Shown: piece after piece, positions 37,209 through 49,934 of the stretch
Position numbering within the stretch: the first letter of the stretch is position 1
Layout: the number at the start of each line of letters is the position of its first letter
Source: Hippasteria phrygiana
Taxonomy: Eukaryota > Echinodermata > Asteroidea > Valvatida > Goniasteridae
Reading direction: 5' to 3'
Length of the DNA: 64,000 bases
Assembly (NCBI GenBank): GCA_037893225.1
Contig: JAZGUH010000068.1
Span: 682,001-746,000, forward strand
The notes under the pieces: model-generated
The model's input: only the letters and a program-made list of their open reading frames with translations
Database searches by the model: none
What the model was told of the DNA's origin: nothing
Translations under genes and position numbers: made by a program

Positions 37209-40200
37209 AGCAAGTCCATACCCCAGGGAATTTGACATGCATGGAGCAATAAATAGACGGTAACATGTACACAGATGTTGGCCGGAAAGAAAATAAACAT
37301 TGCGAGGTTTGAATTTTCTCCACAAGTTTTAACTCTAGGAAGCCGCCGATGATTGCAACATGTAGCGCCAGATCTAAGCTATCCATACATGTCAAAATTA
37401 CTGTATTTGGTTGATATTTCATGCAATTATGAATGAGTAAAGCAAGTCCATACCCCAGGGAATTTGACATGCATGGAGCAATAAATAGACGGTAACATGT
37501 ACACAGATGTTGGCCGGAAAGAAAATAATCATTGCGAGGTTTGAATTTTCTCCACAAGTTTTAACTCTAGGAAGCCGCCGATGATTGCAACATGTAGCGC
37601 CAGATCTAAGCTATCCATACATGTCAAAATTACTGTATTTGGTTGATATTTAATGCAATTATGAATGAGTAAAGCAAGTCATACCCCAGGGAATTTGACA
37701 TGCATGGAGCAATAAATAGACGGTAATATGCACACAGATGTTGGCCGGAAAGAAAATAATCATTGCGAGGTTTGAATTTTCTCCACAAGTTTTAACTCTA
37801 GGAAGCCGCCGATGATTGCAACATGCAGCGCCAGATCTAAGCTATCCATACATGTCAAAATTACTGTATTTGGTTGATATTTAATGCAATTATGAATGAG
37901 TAGAGCAAGTCCATACCCCAGGGAATTTGACAGGCATGGAGCAATAAATAGAAGGTAATATGCACACAGATGTTGGCCGGAAAGAAAATAAACATTGCGA
38001 GGTTTGAATTTTCTCCACAAGTTTTAACTCTAAGAAGCCGCCGATGATTGCAACATGTAGCGCCAGATCTAAGCTATCCATACATGTCAAAATTACTGTA
38101 TTTGGTTTATATTTCATGCAATTATGAATGAGTAAAGCAAGTCATACCCTAGGGAATTTGACAGGCATGGAGCAATAAATAGAAGGTAATATGCACACAG
38201 ATGTTGGCCGGAAAGAAAATAAACATTGCGAGGTTTGAATTTTCTCCACAAGTTTTAACTCTAAGAAGCCGCCGATAATTGCAACATGTAGCGCCAGATC
38301 TAAGCTATCCATACATGTCAAAATTACTGAATTTGGTTGATATTTCATGCAATTATGAATGAGTAAAGCAAGTCATACCCTAGGGAATTTGACAGGCATG
38401 GATCAATAAATAGAAGGTAATATGCACACAGATGTTGGCCGGAAAGAAAATAAACATTGCGAGGTTTGAATTTTCTCCACAAGTGTTAACTCTAAGAAGC
38501 CGCCGATGATTGCAACATGTAGCGCCAGATCTAAGCTATCCATACATGTCAAAATTACTGTATTTGGTTGATATTTAATGCAATTATGAATGAGTAAAGC
38601 AAGTCATACCCCAGGGAATTTGACATGCATGGAGCAATAAATAGACGGTAATATGCACACAGATGTTGGCCGGAAAGAAAATAATCATTGCGAGGTTTGA
38701 ATTTTCTCCACAAGTTTTAACTCTAGGAAGCCGCCGATGATTGCAACATGTAGCGCCAGATCTAAGCTATCCATACATGTCAAAATTACTGTATTTGGTT
38801 GATATTTCATGCAATTATGAATGAGTAAAGCACGTCATACCCTAGGGAATTTGACAGGCATGGAGCAATAAATAGAAGGTAATATGCACACAGATGTTGG
38901 CCGGAAAGAAAATAAACATTGCGAGGTTTGAATTTTCTCCACAAGTGTTAACTCTAAGAAGCCGCCGATAATTGCAACATGTAGCGCCAGATCTAAGCTA
39001 TCCATACATGTCAAAATTACTGAATTTGGTTGATATTTCATGCAATTATGAATGAGTAAAGCAAGTCCATACCCCAGGGAATTTGACATGCATGGAGCAA
39101 TAAATAGACGGTAACATGTACACAGATGTTGGCCGGAAAGAAAATAAACATTGCGAGGTTGGAATTTTCTCCACAAGTTTTAACTCTAGGAAGCCGCCGA
39201 TGATTGCAACATGTAGCGCCAGATCTAAGCTATCCATACATGTCAAAATTACTGTATTTGGTTGATATTTCATGCAATTATGAATGAGTAGAGCAAGTCC
39301 ATACCCCAGGGAATTTGACAGGCATGGAGCAATAAGTAGAAGGTAATATGCACACAGATGTTGGCCGGAAAGAAAATAAACATTGCGAGGTTTGAATTTT
39401 CTCCACAAGTTTTAACTCTAGGAAGCCGCCGATAATTGCAACATGTAGCGCCAGATCTAAGCTATCCATACATGTCAAAATTACTGAATTTGGTTGATAT
39501 TTCATGCAATTATGAATGAGTAAAGCAAGTCATACCCTAGGGAATTTGACAGGCATGGAGCAATAAATAGACGGTAATATGCACACAGATGTTGGCCGGA
39601 AAGAAAATAAACATTGCGAGGTTTGAATTTTCTCCACAAGTGTTAACTCTAAGAAGCCGCCGATAATTGCAACATGTAGCGCCAGATCTAAGCTATCCAT
39701 ACATGTCAAAATTACTGAATTTGGTTGATATTTCATGCAATTATGAATGAGTAAAGCAAGTCATACCCTAGGGAATTTGACAGGCATGGATCAATAAATA
39801 GAAGGTAATATGCACACAGATGTTGGCCGGAAAGAAAATAAACATTGCGAGGTTTGAATTTTCTCCACAAGTGTTAACTCTAAGAAGCCGCCGATGATTG
39901 CAACATGTAGCGCCAGATCTAAGCTATCCATACATGTCAAAATTACTGTATTTGGTTTATATTTCATGCAATTATGAATGAGTAAAGCAAGTCATACCCT
40001 AGGGAATTTGACAGGCATGGAGCAATAAATAGAAGGTAATATGCACACAGATGTTGGCCGGAAAGAAAATAAACATTGCGAGGTTTGAATTTTCTCCACA
40101 AGTTTTAACTCTAAGAAGCCGCCGATAATTGCAACATGTAGCGCCAGATCTAAGCTATCCATACATGTCAAAATTACTGAATTTGGTTGATATTTCATGC

Positions 40201-40216
40201 AATTATGAATGAGTAA
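37209..40216 (+). repeat. Thirteen-monomer HOR copy (3008 bp), first copy of the AGCACGTC block
   Basis: M1 37209, M2, M3 (ATGCAGCG, C at 37826), M4 37904, M5 38136, M6/M3 chimera 38367 and an M3 copy ending TTTCATGC at 38598. Next is a monomer with the rare AGCACGTC start at 38829, then M1 with GAGGTTGGAAT (G at 39161) at 39060 and a copy with AATAAGTAG at 39292. It ends with an M5-like copy with C at 49 at 39524, M6a 39755 and M5 39986. The four rare markers travel together and recur at 43.0-45.5 and 45.5-48.1 kb. Confidence 0.83.
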
Positions 40217-42991
40217 AGCAAGTCCATACCCCAGGGAATTTGACATGCATGGAGCAATAAATAGACGGTAACATGTACACAGATGTTGGCCGGAAAGAAA
40301 ATAAACATTGCGAGGTTTGAATTTTCTCCACAAGTTTTAACTCTAGGAAGCCGCCGATGATTGCAACATATAGCGCCAGATCTAAGCTATCCATACATGT
40401 CAAAATTACTGTATTTGGTTGATATTTCATGCAATTATGAATGAGTAAAGCAAGTCCATACCCCAGGGAATTTGACATGCATGGAGCAATAAATAGACGG
40501 TAACATGTACACAGATGTTGGCCGGAAAGAAAATAATCATTGCGAGGTTTGAATTTTCTCCACAAGTTTTAACTCTAGGAAGCCGCCGATGATTGCAACA
40601 TGTAGCGCCAGATCTAAGCTATCCATACATGTCAAAATTACTGTATTTGGTTGATATTTAATGCAATTATGAATGAGTAAAGCAAGTCATACCCCAGGGA
40701 ATTTGACATGCATGGAGCAATAAATAGACGGTAATATGCACACAGATGTTGGCCGGAAAGAAAATAATCATTGCGAGGTTTGAATTTTCTCCACAAGTTT
40801 TAACTCTAGGAAGCCGCCGATGATTGCAACATGTAGCGCCAGATCTAAGCTATCCATACATGTCAAAATTACTGTATTTGGTTGATATTTAATGCAATTA
40901 TGAATGAGTAGAGCAAGTCCATACCCCAGGGAATTTGACAGGCATGGAGCAATAAATAGAAGGTAATATGCACACAGATGTTGGCCGGAAAGAAAATAAA
41001 CATTGCGAGGTTTGAATTTTCTCCACAAGTTTTAACTCTAAGAAGCCGCCGATGATTGCAACATGTAGCGCCAGATCTAAGCTATCCATACATGTCAAAA
41101 TTACTGTATTTGGTTTATATTTCATGCAATTATGAATGAGTAAAGCAAGTCATACCCTAGGGAATTTGACAGGCATGGAGCAATAAATAGAAGGTAATAT
41201 GCACACAGATGTTGGCCGGAAAGAAAATAAACATTGCGAGGTTTGAATTTTCTCCACAAGTTTTAACTCTAAGAAGCCGCCGATAATTGCAACATGTAGC
41301 GCCAGATCTAAGCTATCCATACATGTCAAAATTACTGAATTTGGTTGATATTTCATGCAATTATGAATGAGTAAAGCAAGTCATACCCTAGGGAATTTGA
41401 CATGCATGGAGCAATAAATAGACGGTAACATGTACACAGATGTTGGCCGGAAAGAAAATAATCATTGCGAGGTTTGAATTTTCTCCACAAGTTTTAACTC
41501 TAGGAAGCCGCCGATGATTGCAACATGTAGCGCCAGATCTAAGCTATCCATACATGTCAAAATTACTGTATTTGGTTGATATTTAATGCAATTATGAATG
41601 AGTAAAGCAAGTCATACCCCAGGGAATTTGACATGCATGGAGCAATAAATAGAAGGTAATATGCACACAGATGTTGGCCGGAAAGAAAATAAACATTGCG
41701 AGGTTTGAATTTTCTCCACAAGTTTTAACTCTAAGAAGCCGCCGATGATTGCAACATGTAGCGCCAGATCTAAGCTATCCATACATTAAAAAATTACTGT
41801 ATTTGGTTTATATTTCATGCAATTATGAATGAGTAAAGCAAGTCATACCCTAGGGAATTTGACAGGCATGGAGCAATAAATAGAAGGTAATATGCACACA
41901 GATGTTGGCCGGAAAGAAAATAAACATTGCGAGGTTTGAATTTTCTCCACAAGTTTTAACTCTAAGAAGCCGCCGATAATTGCAACATGTAGCGCCAGAT
42001 CTAAGCTATCCATACATGTCAAAATTACTGAATTTGGTTGATATTTCATGCAATTATGAATGAGTAAAGCAAGTCATACCCTAGGGAATTTGACAGGCAT
42101 GGATCAATAAATAGAAGGTAATATGCACACAGATGTTGGCCGGAAAGAAAATAAACATTGCGAGGTTTGAATTTTCTCCACAAGTTTTAACTCTAAGAAG
42201 CCGCCGATGATTGCAACATGTAGCGCCAGATCTAAGCTATCCATACATGTCAAAATTACTGTATTTGGTTTATATTTCATGCAATTATGAATGAGTAAAG
42301 CAAGTCATACCCTAGGGAATTTGACAGGCATGGAGCAATAAATAGAAGGTAATATGCACACAGATGTTGGCCGGAAAGAAAATAAACATTGCGAGGTTTG
42401 AATTTTCTCCACAAGTTTTAACTCTAAGAAGCCGCCGATAATTGCAACATGTAGCGCCAGATCTAAGCTATCCATACATGTCAAAATTACTGAATTTGGT
42501 TGATATTTCATGCAATTATGAATGAGTAAAGCAAGTCATACCCTAGGGAATTTGACAGGCATGGATCAATAAATAGAAGGTAATATGCACACAGATGTTG
42601 GCCGGAAAGAAAATAAACATTGCGAGGTTTGAATTTTCTCCACAAGTGTTAACTCTAAGAAGCCGCCGATGATTGCAACATGTAGCGCCAGATCTAAGCT
42701 ATCCATACATGTCAAAATTACTGTATTTGGTTTATATTTCATGCAATTATGAATGAGTAAAGCAAGTCATACCCTAGGGAATTTGACAGGCATGGAGCAA
42801 TAAATAGAAGGTAATATGCACACAGATGTTGGCCGGAAAGAAAATAAACATTGCGAGGTTTGAATTTTCTCCACAAGTTTTAACGCTAAGAAGCCGCCGA
42901 TAATTGCAACATGTAGCGCCAGATCTAAGCTATCCATACATGTCAAAATTACTGAATTTGGTTGATATTTCATGCAATTATGAATGAGTAA
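40217..42991 (+). repeat. Twelve-monomer HOR copy (2775 bp)
   Basis: M1 40217, M2 40449, M3 40681, M4 40912, M5 41144, M2 without the extra C 41375, an M3/M4-type chimera 41606, M5 41837, M6a 42068, M5 42299, M6a 42530, M5 42761. Private changes: A at 40370 (ACATATAGCG) and G at 42885 (TAACGCTAAG). The unusual 41787-41789 change is listed separately. The segment from about 41.65 kb matches 35.87 kb onward. Confidence 0.82.
41606..41836 (+). repeat. Chimeric monomer with three-base change in the dyad arm
   Basis: The 5' end is M3-like (no extra C, C at 15, T at 29) but bases 49 onward follow M4 or M6a (A at 49, A at 88, A at 129, T at 204). At 41787-41789 the near-invariant GTC of ACATGTCAAAATT is replaced by TAA, giving ACATTAAAAAATT. 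This is the only copy I saw with a clustered multi-base change, and it removes the TGTCAAA arm of the inverted repeat. Confidence 0.8.
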
Positions 42992-45900
42992 AGCAAGTCC
43001 ATACCCCAGGGAATTTGACATGCATGGAGCAATAAATAGACGGTAACATGTACACAGATGTTGGCCGGAAAGAAAATAAACATTGCGAGGTTTGAATTTT
43101 CTCCACAAGTTTTAACTCTAGGAAGCCGCCGATGATTGCAACATGTAGCGCCAGATCTAAGCTATCCATACATGTCAAAATTACTGTATTTGGTTGATAT
43201 TTCATGCAATTATGAATGAGTAAAGCAAGTCCATACCCCAGGGAATTTGACATGCATGGAGCAATAAATAGACGGTAACATGTACACAGATGTTGGCCGG
43301 AAAGAAAATAATCATTGCGAGGTTTGAATTTTCTCCACAAGTTTTAACTCTAGGAAGCCGCCGATGATTGCAACATGTAGCGCCAGATCTAAGCTATCCA
43401 TACATGTCAAAATTACTGTATTTGGTTGATATTTAATGCAATTATGAATGAGTAAAGCAAGTCATACCCCAGGGAATTTGACATGCATGGAGCAATAAAT
43501 AGACGGTAATATGCACACAGATGTTGGCCGGAAAGAAAATAATCATTGCGAGGTTTGAATTTTCTCCACAAGTTTTAACTCTAGGAAGCCGCCGATGATT
43601 GCAACATGCAGCGCCAGATCTAAGCTATCCATACATGTCAAAATTACTGTATTTGGTTGATATTTAATGCAATTATGAATGAGTAGAGCAAGTCCATACC
43701 CCAGGGAATTTGACAGGCATGGAGCAATAAATAGAAGGTAATATGCACACAGATGTTGGCCGGAAAGAAAATAAACATTGCGAGGTTTGAATTTTCTCCA
43801 CAAGTTTTAACTCTAAGAAGCCGCCGATGATTGCAACATGTAGCGCCAGATCTAAGCTATCCATACATGTCAAAATTACTGTATTTGGTTTATATTTCAT
43901 GCAATTATGAATGAGTAAAGCAAGTCATACCCTAGGGAATTTGACAGGCATGGAGCAATAAATAGAAGGTAATATGCACACAGATGTTGGCCGGAAAGAA
44001 AATAAACATTGCGAGGTTTGAATTTTCTCCACAAGTTTTAACTCTAAGAAGCCGCCGATAATTGCAACATGTAGCGCCAGATCTAAGCTATCCATACATG
44101 TCAAAATTACTGAATTTGGTTGATATTTCATGCAATTATGAATGAGTAAAGCAAGTCATACCCTAGGGAATTTGACAGGCATGGATCAATAAATAGAAGG
44201 TAATATGCACACAGATGTTGGCCGGAAAGAAAATAAACATTGCGAGGTTTGAATTTTCTCCACAAGTTTTAACTCTAAGAAGCCGCCGATGATTGCAACA
44301 TGTAGCGCCAGATCTAAGCTATCCATACATGTCAAAATTACTGTATTTGGTTGATATTTAATGCAATTATGAATGAGTAAAGCAAGTCATACCCCAGGGA
44401 ATTTGACATGCATGGAGCAATAAATAGACGGTAATATGCACACAGATGTTGGCCGGAAAGAAAATAATCATTGCGAGGTTTGAATTTTCTCCACAAGTTT
44501 TAACTCTAGGAAGCCGCCGATGATTGCAACATGTAGCGCCAGATCTAAGCTATCCATACATGTCAAAATTACTGTATTTGGTTGATATTTCATGCAATTA
44601 TGAATGAGTAAAGCACGTCATACCCTAGGGAATTTGACAGGCATGGAGCAATAAATAGAAGGTAATATGCACACAGATGTTGGCCGGAAAGAAAATAAAC
44701 ATTGCGAGGTTTGAATTTTCTCCACAAGTGTTAACTCTAAGAAGCCGCCGATAATTGCAACATGTAGCGCCAGATCTAAGCTATCCATACATGTCAAAAT
44801 TACTGAATTTGGTTGATATTTCATGCAATTATGAATGAGTAAAGCAAGTCCATACCCCAGGGAATTTGACATGCATGGAGCAATAAATAGACGGTAACAT
44901 GTACACAGATGTTGGCCGGAAAGAAAATAAACATTGCGAGGTTGGAATTTTCTCCACAAGTTTTAACTCTAGGAAGCCGCCGATGATTGCAACATGTAGC
45001 GCCAGATCTAAGCTATCCATACATGTCAAAATTACTGTATTTGGTTGATATTTCATGCAATTATGAATGAGTAGAGCAAGTCCATACCCCAGGGAATTTG
45101 ACAGGCATGGAGCAATAAGTAGAAGGTAATATGCACACAGATGTTGGCCGGAAAGAAAATAAACATTGCGAGGTTTGAATTTTCTCCACAAGTTTTAACT
45201 CTAGGAAGCCGCCGATAATTGCAACATGTAGCGCCAGATCTAAGCTATCCATACATGTCAAAATTACTGAATTTGGTTGATATTTCATGCAATTATGAAT
45301 GAGTAAAGCAAGTCATACCCTAGGGAATTTGACAGGCATGGAGCAATAAATAGACGGTAATATGCACACAGATGTTGGCCGGAAAGAAAATAAACATTGC
45401 GAGGTTTGAATTTTCTCCACAAGTGTTAACTCTAAGAAGCCGCCGATAATTGCAACATGTAGCGCCAGATCTAAGCTATCCATACATGTCAAAATTACTG
45501 AATTTGGTTGATATTTCATGCAATTATGAATGAGTAAAGCAAGTCCATACCCCAGGGAATTTGACATGCATGGAGCAATAAATAGACGGTAACATGTACA
45601 CAGATGTTGGCCGGAAAGAAAATAAACATTGCGAGGTTTGAATTTTCTCCACAAGTTTTAACTCTAGGAAGCCGCCGATGATTGCAACATGTAGCGCCAG
45701 ATCTAAGCTATCCATACATGTCAAAATTACTGTATTTGGTTGATATTTCATGCAATTATGAATGAGTAAAGCAAGTCCATACCCCAGGGAATTTGACATG
45801 CATGGAGCAATAAATAGACGGTAACATGTACACAGATGTTGGCCGGAAAGAAAATAATCATTGCGAGGTTTGAATTTTCTCCACAAGTTTTAACTCTAGG

Positions 45901-48080
45901 AAGCCGCCGATGATTGCAACATGTAGCGCCAGATCTAAGCTATCCATACATGTCAAAATTACTGTATTTGGTTGATATTTAATGCAATTATGAATGAGTA
46001 AAGCAAGTCATACCCCAGGGAATTTGACATGCATGGAGCAATAAATAGACGGTAATATGCACACAGATGTTGGCCGGAAAGAAAATAATCATTGCGAGGT
46101 TTGAATTTTCTCCACAAGTTTTAACTCTAGGAAGCCGCCGATGATTGCAACATGCAGCGCCAGATCTAAGCTATCCATACATGTCAAAATTACTGTATTT
46201 GGTTGATATTTAATGCAATTATGAATGAGTAGAGCAAGTCCATACCCCAGGGAATTTGACAGGCATGGAGCAATAAATAGAAGGTAATATGCACACAGAT
46301 GTTGGCCGGAAAGAAAATAAACATTGCGAGGTTTGAATTTTCTCCACAAGTTTTAACTCTAAGAAGCCGCCGATGATTGCAACATGTAGCGCCAGATCTA
46401 AGCTATCCATACATGTCAAAATTACTGTATTTGGTTTATATTTCATGCAATTATGAATGAGTAAAGCAAGTCATACCCTAGGGAATTTGACAGGCATGGA
46501 GCAATAAATAGAAGGTAATATGCACACAGATGTTGGCCGGAAAGAAAATAAACATTGCGAGGTTTGAATTTTCTCCACAAGTTTTAACTCTAAGAAGCCG
46601 CCGATAATTGCAACATGTAGCGCCAGATCTAAGCTATCCATACATGTCAAAATTACTGAATTTGGTTGATATTTCATGCAATTATGAATGAGTAAAGCAA
46701 GTCATACCCTAGGGAATTTGACAGGCATGGATCAATAAATAGAAGGTAATATGCACACAGATGTTGGCCGGAAAGAAAATAAACATTGCGAGGTTTGAAT
46801 TTTCTCCACAAGTTTTAACTCTAAGAAGCCGCCGATGATTGCAACATGTAGCGCCAGATCTAAGCTATCCATACATGTCAAAATTACTGTATTTGGTTGA
46901 TATTTAATGCAATTATGAATGAGTAAAGCAAGTCATACCCCAGGGAATTTGACATGCATGGAGCAATAAATAGACGGTAATATGCACACAGATGTTGGCC
47001 GGAAAGAAAATAATCATTGCGAGGTTTGAATTTTCTCCACAAGTTTTAACTCTAGGAAGCCGCCGATGATTGCAACATGTAGCGCCAGATCTAAGCTATC
47101 CATACATGTCAAAATTACTGTATTTGGTTGATATTTCATGCAATTATGAATGAGTAAAGCACGTCATACCCTAGGGAATTTGACAGGCATGGAGCAATAA
47201 ATAGAAGGTAATATGCACACAGATGTTGGCCGGAAAGAAAATAAACATTGCGAGGTTTGAATTTTCTCCACAAGTGTTAACTCTAAGAAGCCGCCGATAA
47301 TTGCAACATGTAGCGCCAGATCTAAGCTATCCATACATGTCAAAATTACTGAATTTGGTTGATATTTCATGCAATTATGAATGAGTAAAGCAAGTCCATA
47401 CCCCAGGGAATTTGACATGCATGGAGCAATAAATAGACGGTAACATGTACACAGATGTTGGCCGGAAAGAAAATAAACATTGCGAGGTTGGAATTTTCTC
47501 CACAAGTTTTAACTCTAGGAAGCCGCCGATGATTGCAACATGTAGCGCCAGATCTAAGCTATCCATACATGTCAAAATTACTGTATTTGGTTGATATTTC
47601 ATGCAATTATGAATGAGTAGAGCAAGTCCATACCCCAGGGAATTTGACAGGCATGGAGCAATAAGTAGAAGGTAATATGCACACAGATGTTGGCCGGAAA
47701 GAAAATAAACATTGCGAGGTTTGAATTTTCTCCACAAGTTTTAACTCTAGGAAGCCGCCGATAATTGCAACATGTAGCGCCAGATCTAAGCTATCCATAC
47801 ATGTCAAAATTACTGAATTTGGTTGATATTTCATGCAATTATGAATGAGTAAAGCAAGTCATACCCTAGGGAATTTGACAGGCATGGAGCAATAAATAGA
47901 CGGTAATATGCACACAGATGTTGGCCGGAAAGAAAATAAACATTGCGAGGTTTGAATTTTCTCCACAAGTGTTAACTCTAAGAAGCCGCCGATAATTGCA
48001 ACATGTAGCGCCAGATCTAAGCTATCCATACATGTCAAAATTACTGAATTTGGTTGATATTTCATGCAATTATGAATGAG
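42992..48080 (+). repeat. 2546-bp (11-monomer) tandem duplication carrying the AGCACGTC block
   Basis: Bases from about 42886 to 45540 match 45432 to 48085 at offset 2546. Shared rare markers are ATGCAGCG (43609, 46155), the AGCACGTC monomer start (44612, 47158) and GAGGTTGGAAT (44944, 47490). The same 11-monomer set also occurs at 37209-39760, at offset 5783 from the first copy. The left break is at the private G (42885) and the right break is the extra C present at 45538 but absent at 48084. Confidence 0.86.
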
Positions 48081-48545
48081 TAAAGCAAGTCATACCCTAG
48101 GGAATTTGACAGGCATGGATCAATAAATAGAAGGTAATATGCACACAGATGTTGGCCGGAAAGAAAATAAACATTGCGAGGTTTGAATTTTCTCCACAAG
48201 TGTTAACTCTAAGAAGCCGCCGATGATTGCAACATGTAGCGCCAGATCTAAGCTATCCATACATGTCAAAATTACTGTATTTGGTTTATATTTCATGCAA
48301 TTATGAATGAGTAAAGCAAGTCATACCCTAGGGAATTTGACAGGCATGGAGCAATAAATAGAAGGTAATATGTACACAGATGTTGGCCGGAAAGAAAATA
48401 AACATTGCGAGGTTTGAATTTTCTCCACAAGTTTTAACTCTAAGAAGCCGCCGATAATTGCAACATGTAGCGCCAGATCTAAGCTATCCATACATGTCAA
48501 AATTACTGAATTTGGTTGATATTTCATGCAATTATGAATGAGTAA
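45538..48545 (+). repeat. Thirteen-monomer HOR copy (3008 bp), match to 37.2-41.4 kb
   Basis: The class order repeats that of 37209-40216 monomer by monomer. The match at offset 8329 continues through the following canonical HOR to about 49730, where the M6 GATCAATAA replaces the M2-like join at 41402. Differences noticed in the matched stretch include the private A at 40370 and a private T at 48372 (ATATGTACAC). Confidence 0.83.
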
Positions 48546-49934
48546 AGCAAGTCCATACCCCAGGGAATTTGACATGCATGGAGCAATAAATAGACGGTAA
48601 CATGTACACAGATGTTGGCCGGAAAGAAAATAAACATTGCGAGGTTTGAATTTTCTCCACAAGTTTTAACTCTAGGAAGCCGCCGATGATTGCAACATGT
48701 AGCGCCAGATCTAAGCTATCCATACATGTCAAAATTACTGTATTTGGTTGATATTTCATGCAATTATGAATGAGTAAAGCAAGTCCATACCCCAGGGAAT
48801 TTGACATGCATGGAGCAATAAATAGACGGTAACATGTACACAGATGTTGGCCGGAAAGAAAATAATCATTGCGAGGTTTGAATTTTCTCCACAAGTTTTA
48901 ACTCTAGGAAGCCGCCGATGATTGCAACATGTAGCGCCAGATCTAAGCTATCCATACATGTCAAAATTACTGTATTTGGTTGATATTTAATGCAATTATG
49001 AATGAGTAAAGCAAGTCATACCCCAGGGAATTTGACATGCATGGAGCAATAAATAGACGGTAATATGCACACAGATGTTGGCCGGAAAGAAAATAATCAT
49101 TGCGAGGTTTGAATTTTCTCCACAAGTTTTAACTCTAGGAAGCCGCCGATGATTGCAACATGTAGCGCCAGATCTAAGCTATCCATACATGTCAAAATTA
49201 CTGTATTTGGTTGATATTTAATGCAATTATGAATGAGTAGAGCAAGTCCATACCCCAGGGAATTTGACAGGCATGGAGCAATAAATAGAAGGTAATATGC
49301 ACACAGATGTTGGCCGGAAAGAAAATAAACATTGCGAGGTTTGAATTTTCTCCACAAGTTTTAACTCTAAGAAGCCGCCGATGATTGCAACATGTAGCGC
49401 CAGATCTAAGCTATCCATACATGTCAAAATTACTGTATTTGGTTTATATTTCATGCAATTATGAATGAGTAAAGCAAGTCATACCCTAGGGAATTTGACA
49501 GGCATGGAGCAATAAATAGAAGGTAATATGCACACAGATGTTGGCCGGAAAGAAAATAAACATTGCGAGGTTTGAATTTTCTCCACAAGTTTTAACTCTA
49601 AGAAGCCGCCGATAATTGCAACATGTAGCGCCAGATCTAAGCTATCCATACATGTCAAAATTACTGAATTTGGTTGATATTTCATGCAATTATGAATGAG
49701 TAAAGCAAGTCATACCCTAGGGAATTTGACAGGCATGGATCAATAAATAGAAGGTAATATGCACACAGATGTTGGCCGGAAAGAAAATAAACATTGCGAG
49801 GTTTGAATTTTCTCCACAAGTTTTAACTCTAAGAAGCCGCCGATGATTGCAACATGTAGCGCCAGATCTAAGCTATCCATACATGTCAAAATTACTGTAT
49901 TTGGTTGATATTTCATGCAATTATGAATGAGTAA
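48546..49934 (+). repeat. Canonical HOR copy, six monomers (1389 bp)
   Basis: M1 48546, M2 48778, M3 49010 (with the common ATGTAGCG), M4 49241, M5 49473, M6a-like 49704 whose end (GGTTGATATTTC) leads into the AGCACGTC monomer at 49935. This is the last ordinary six-monomer unit before the N-subfamily variants appear. Confidence 0.83.
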
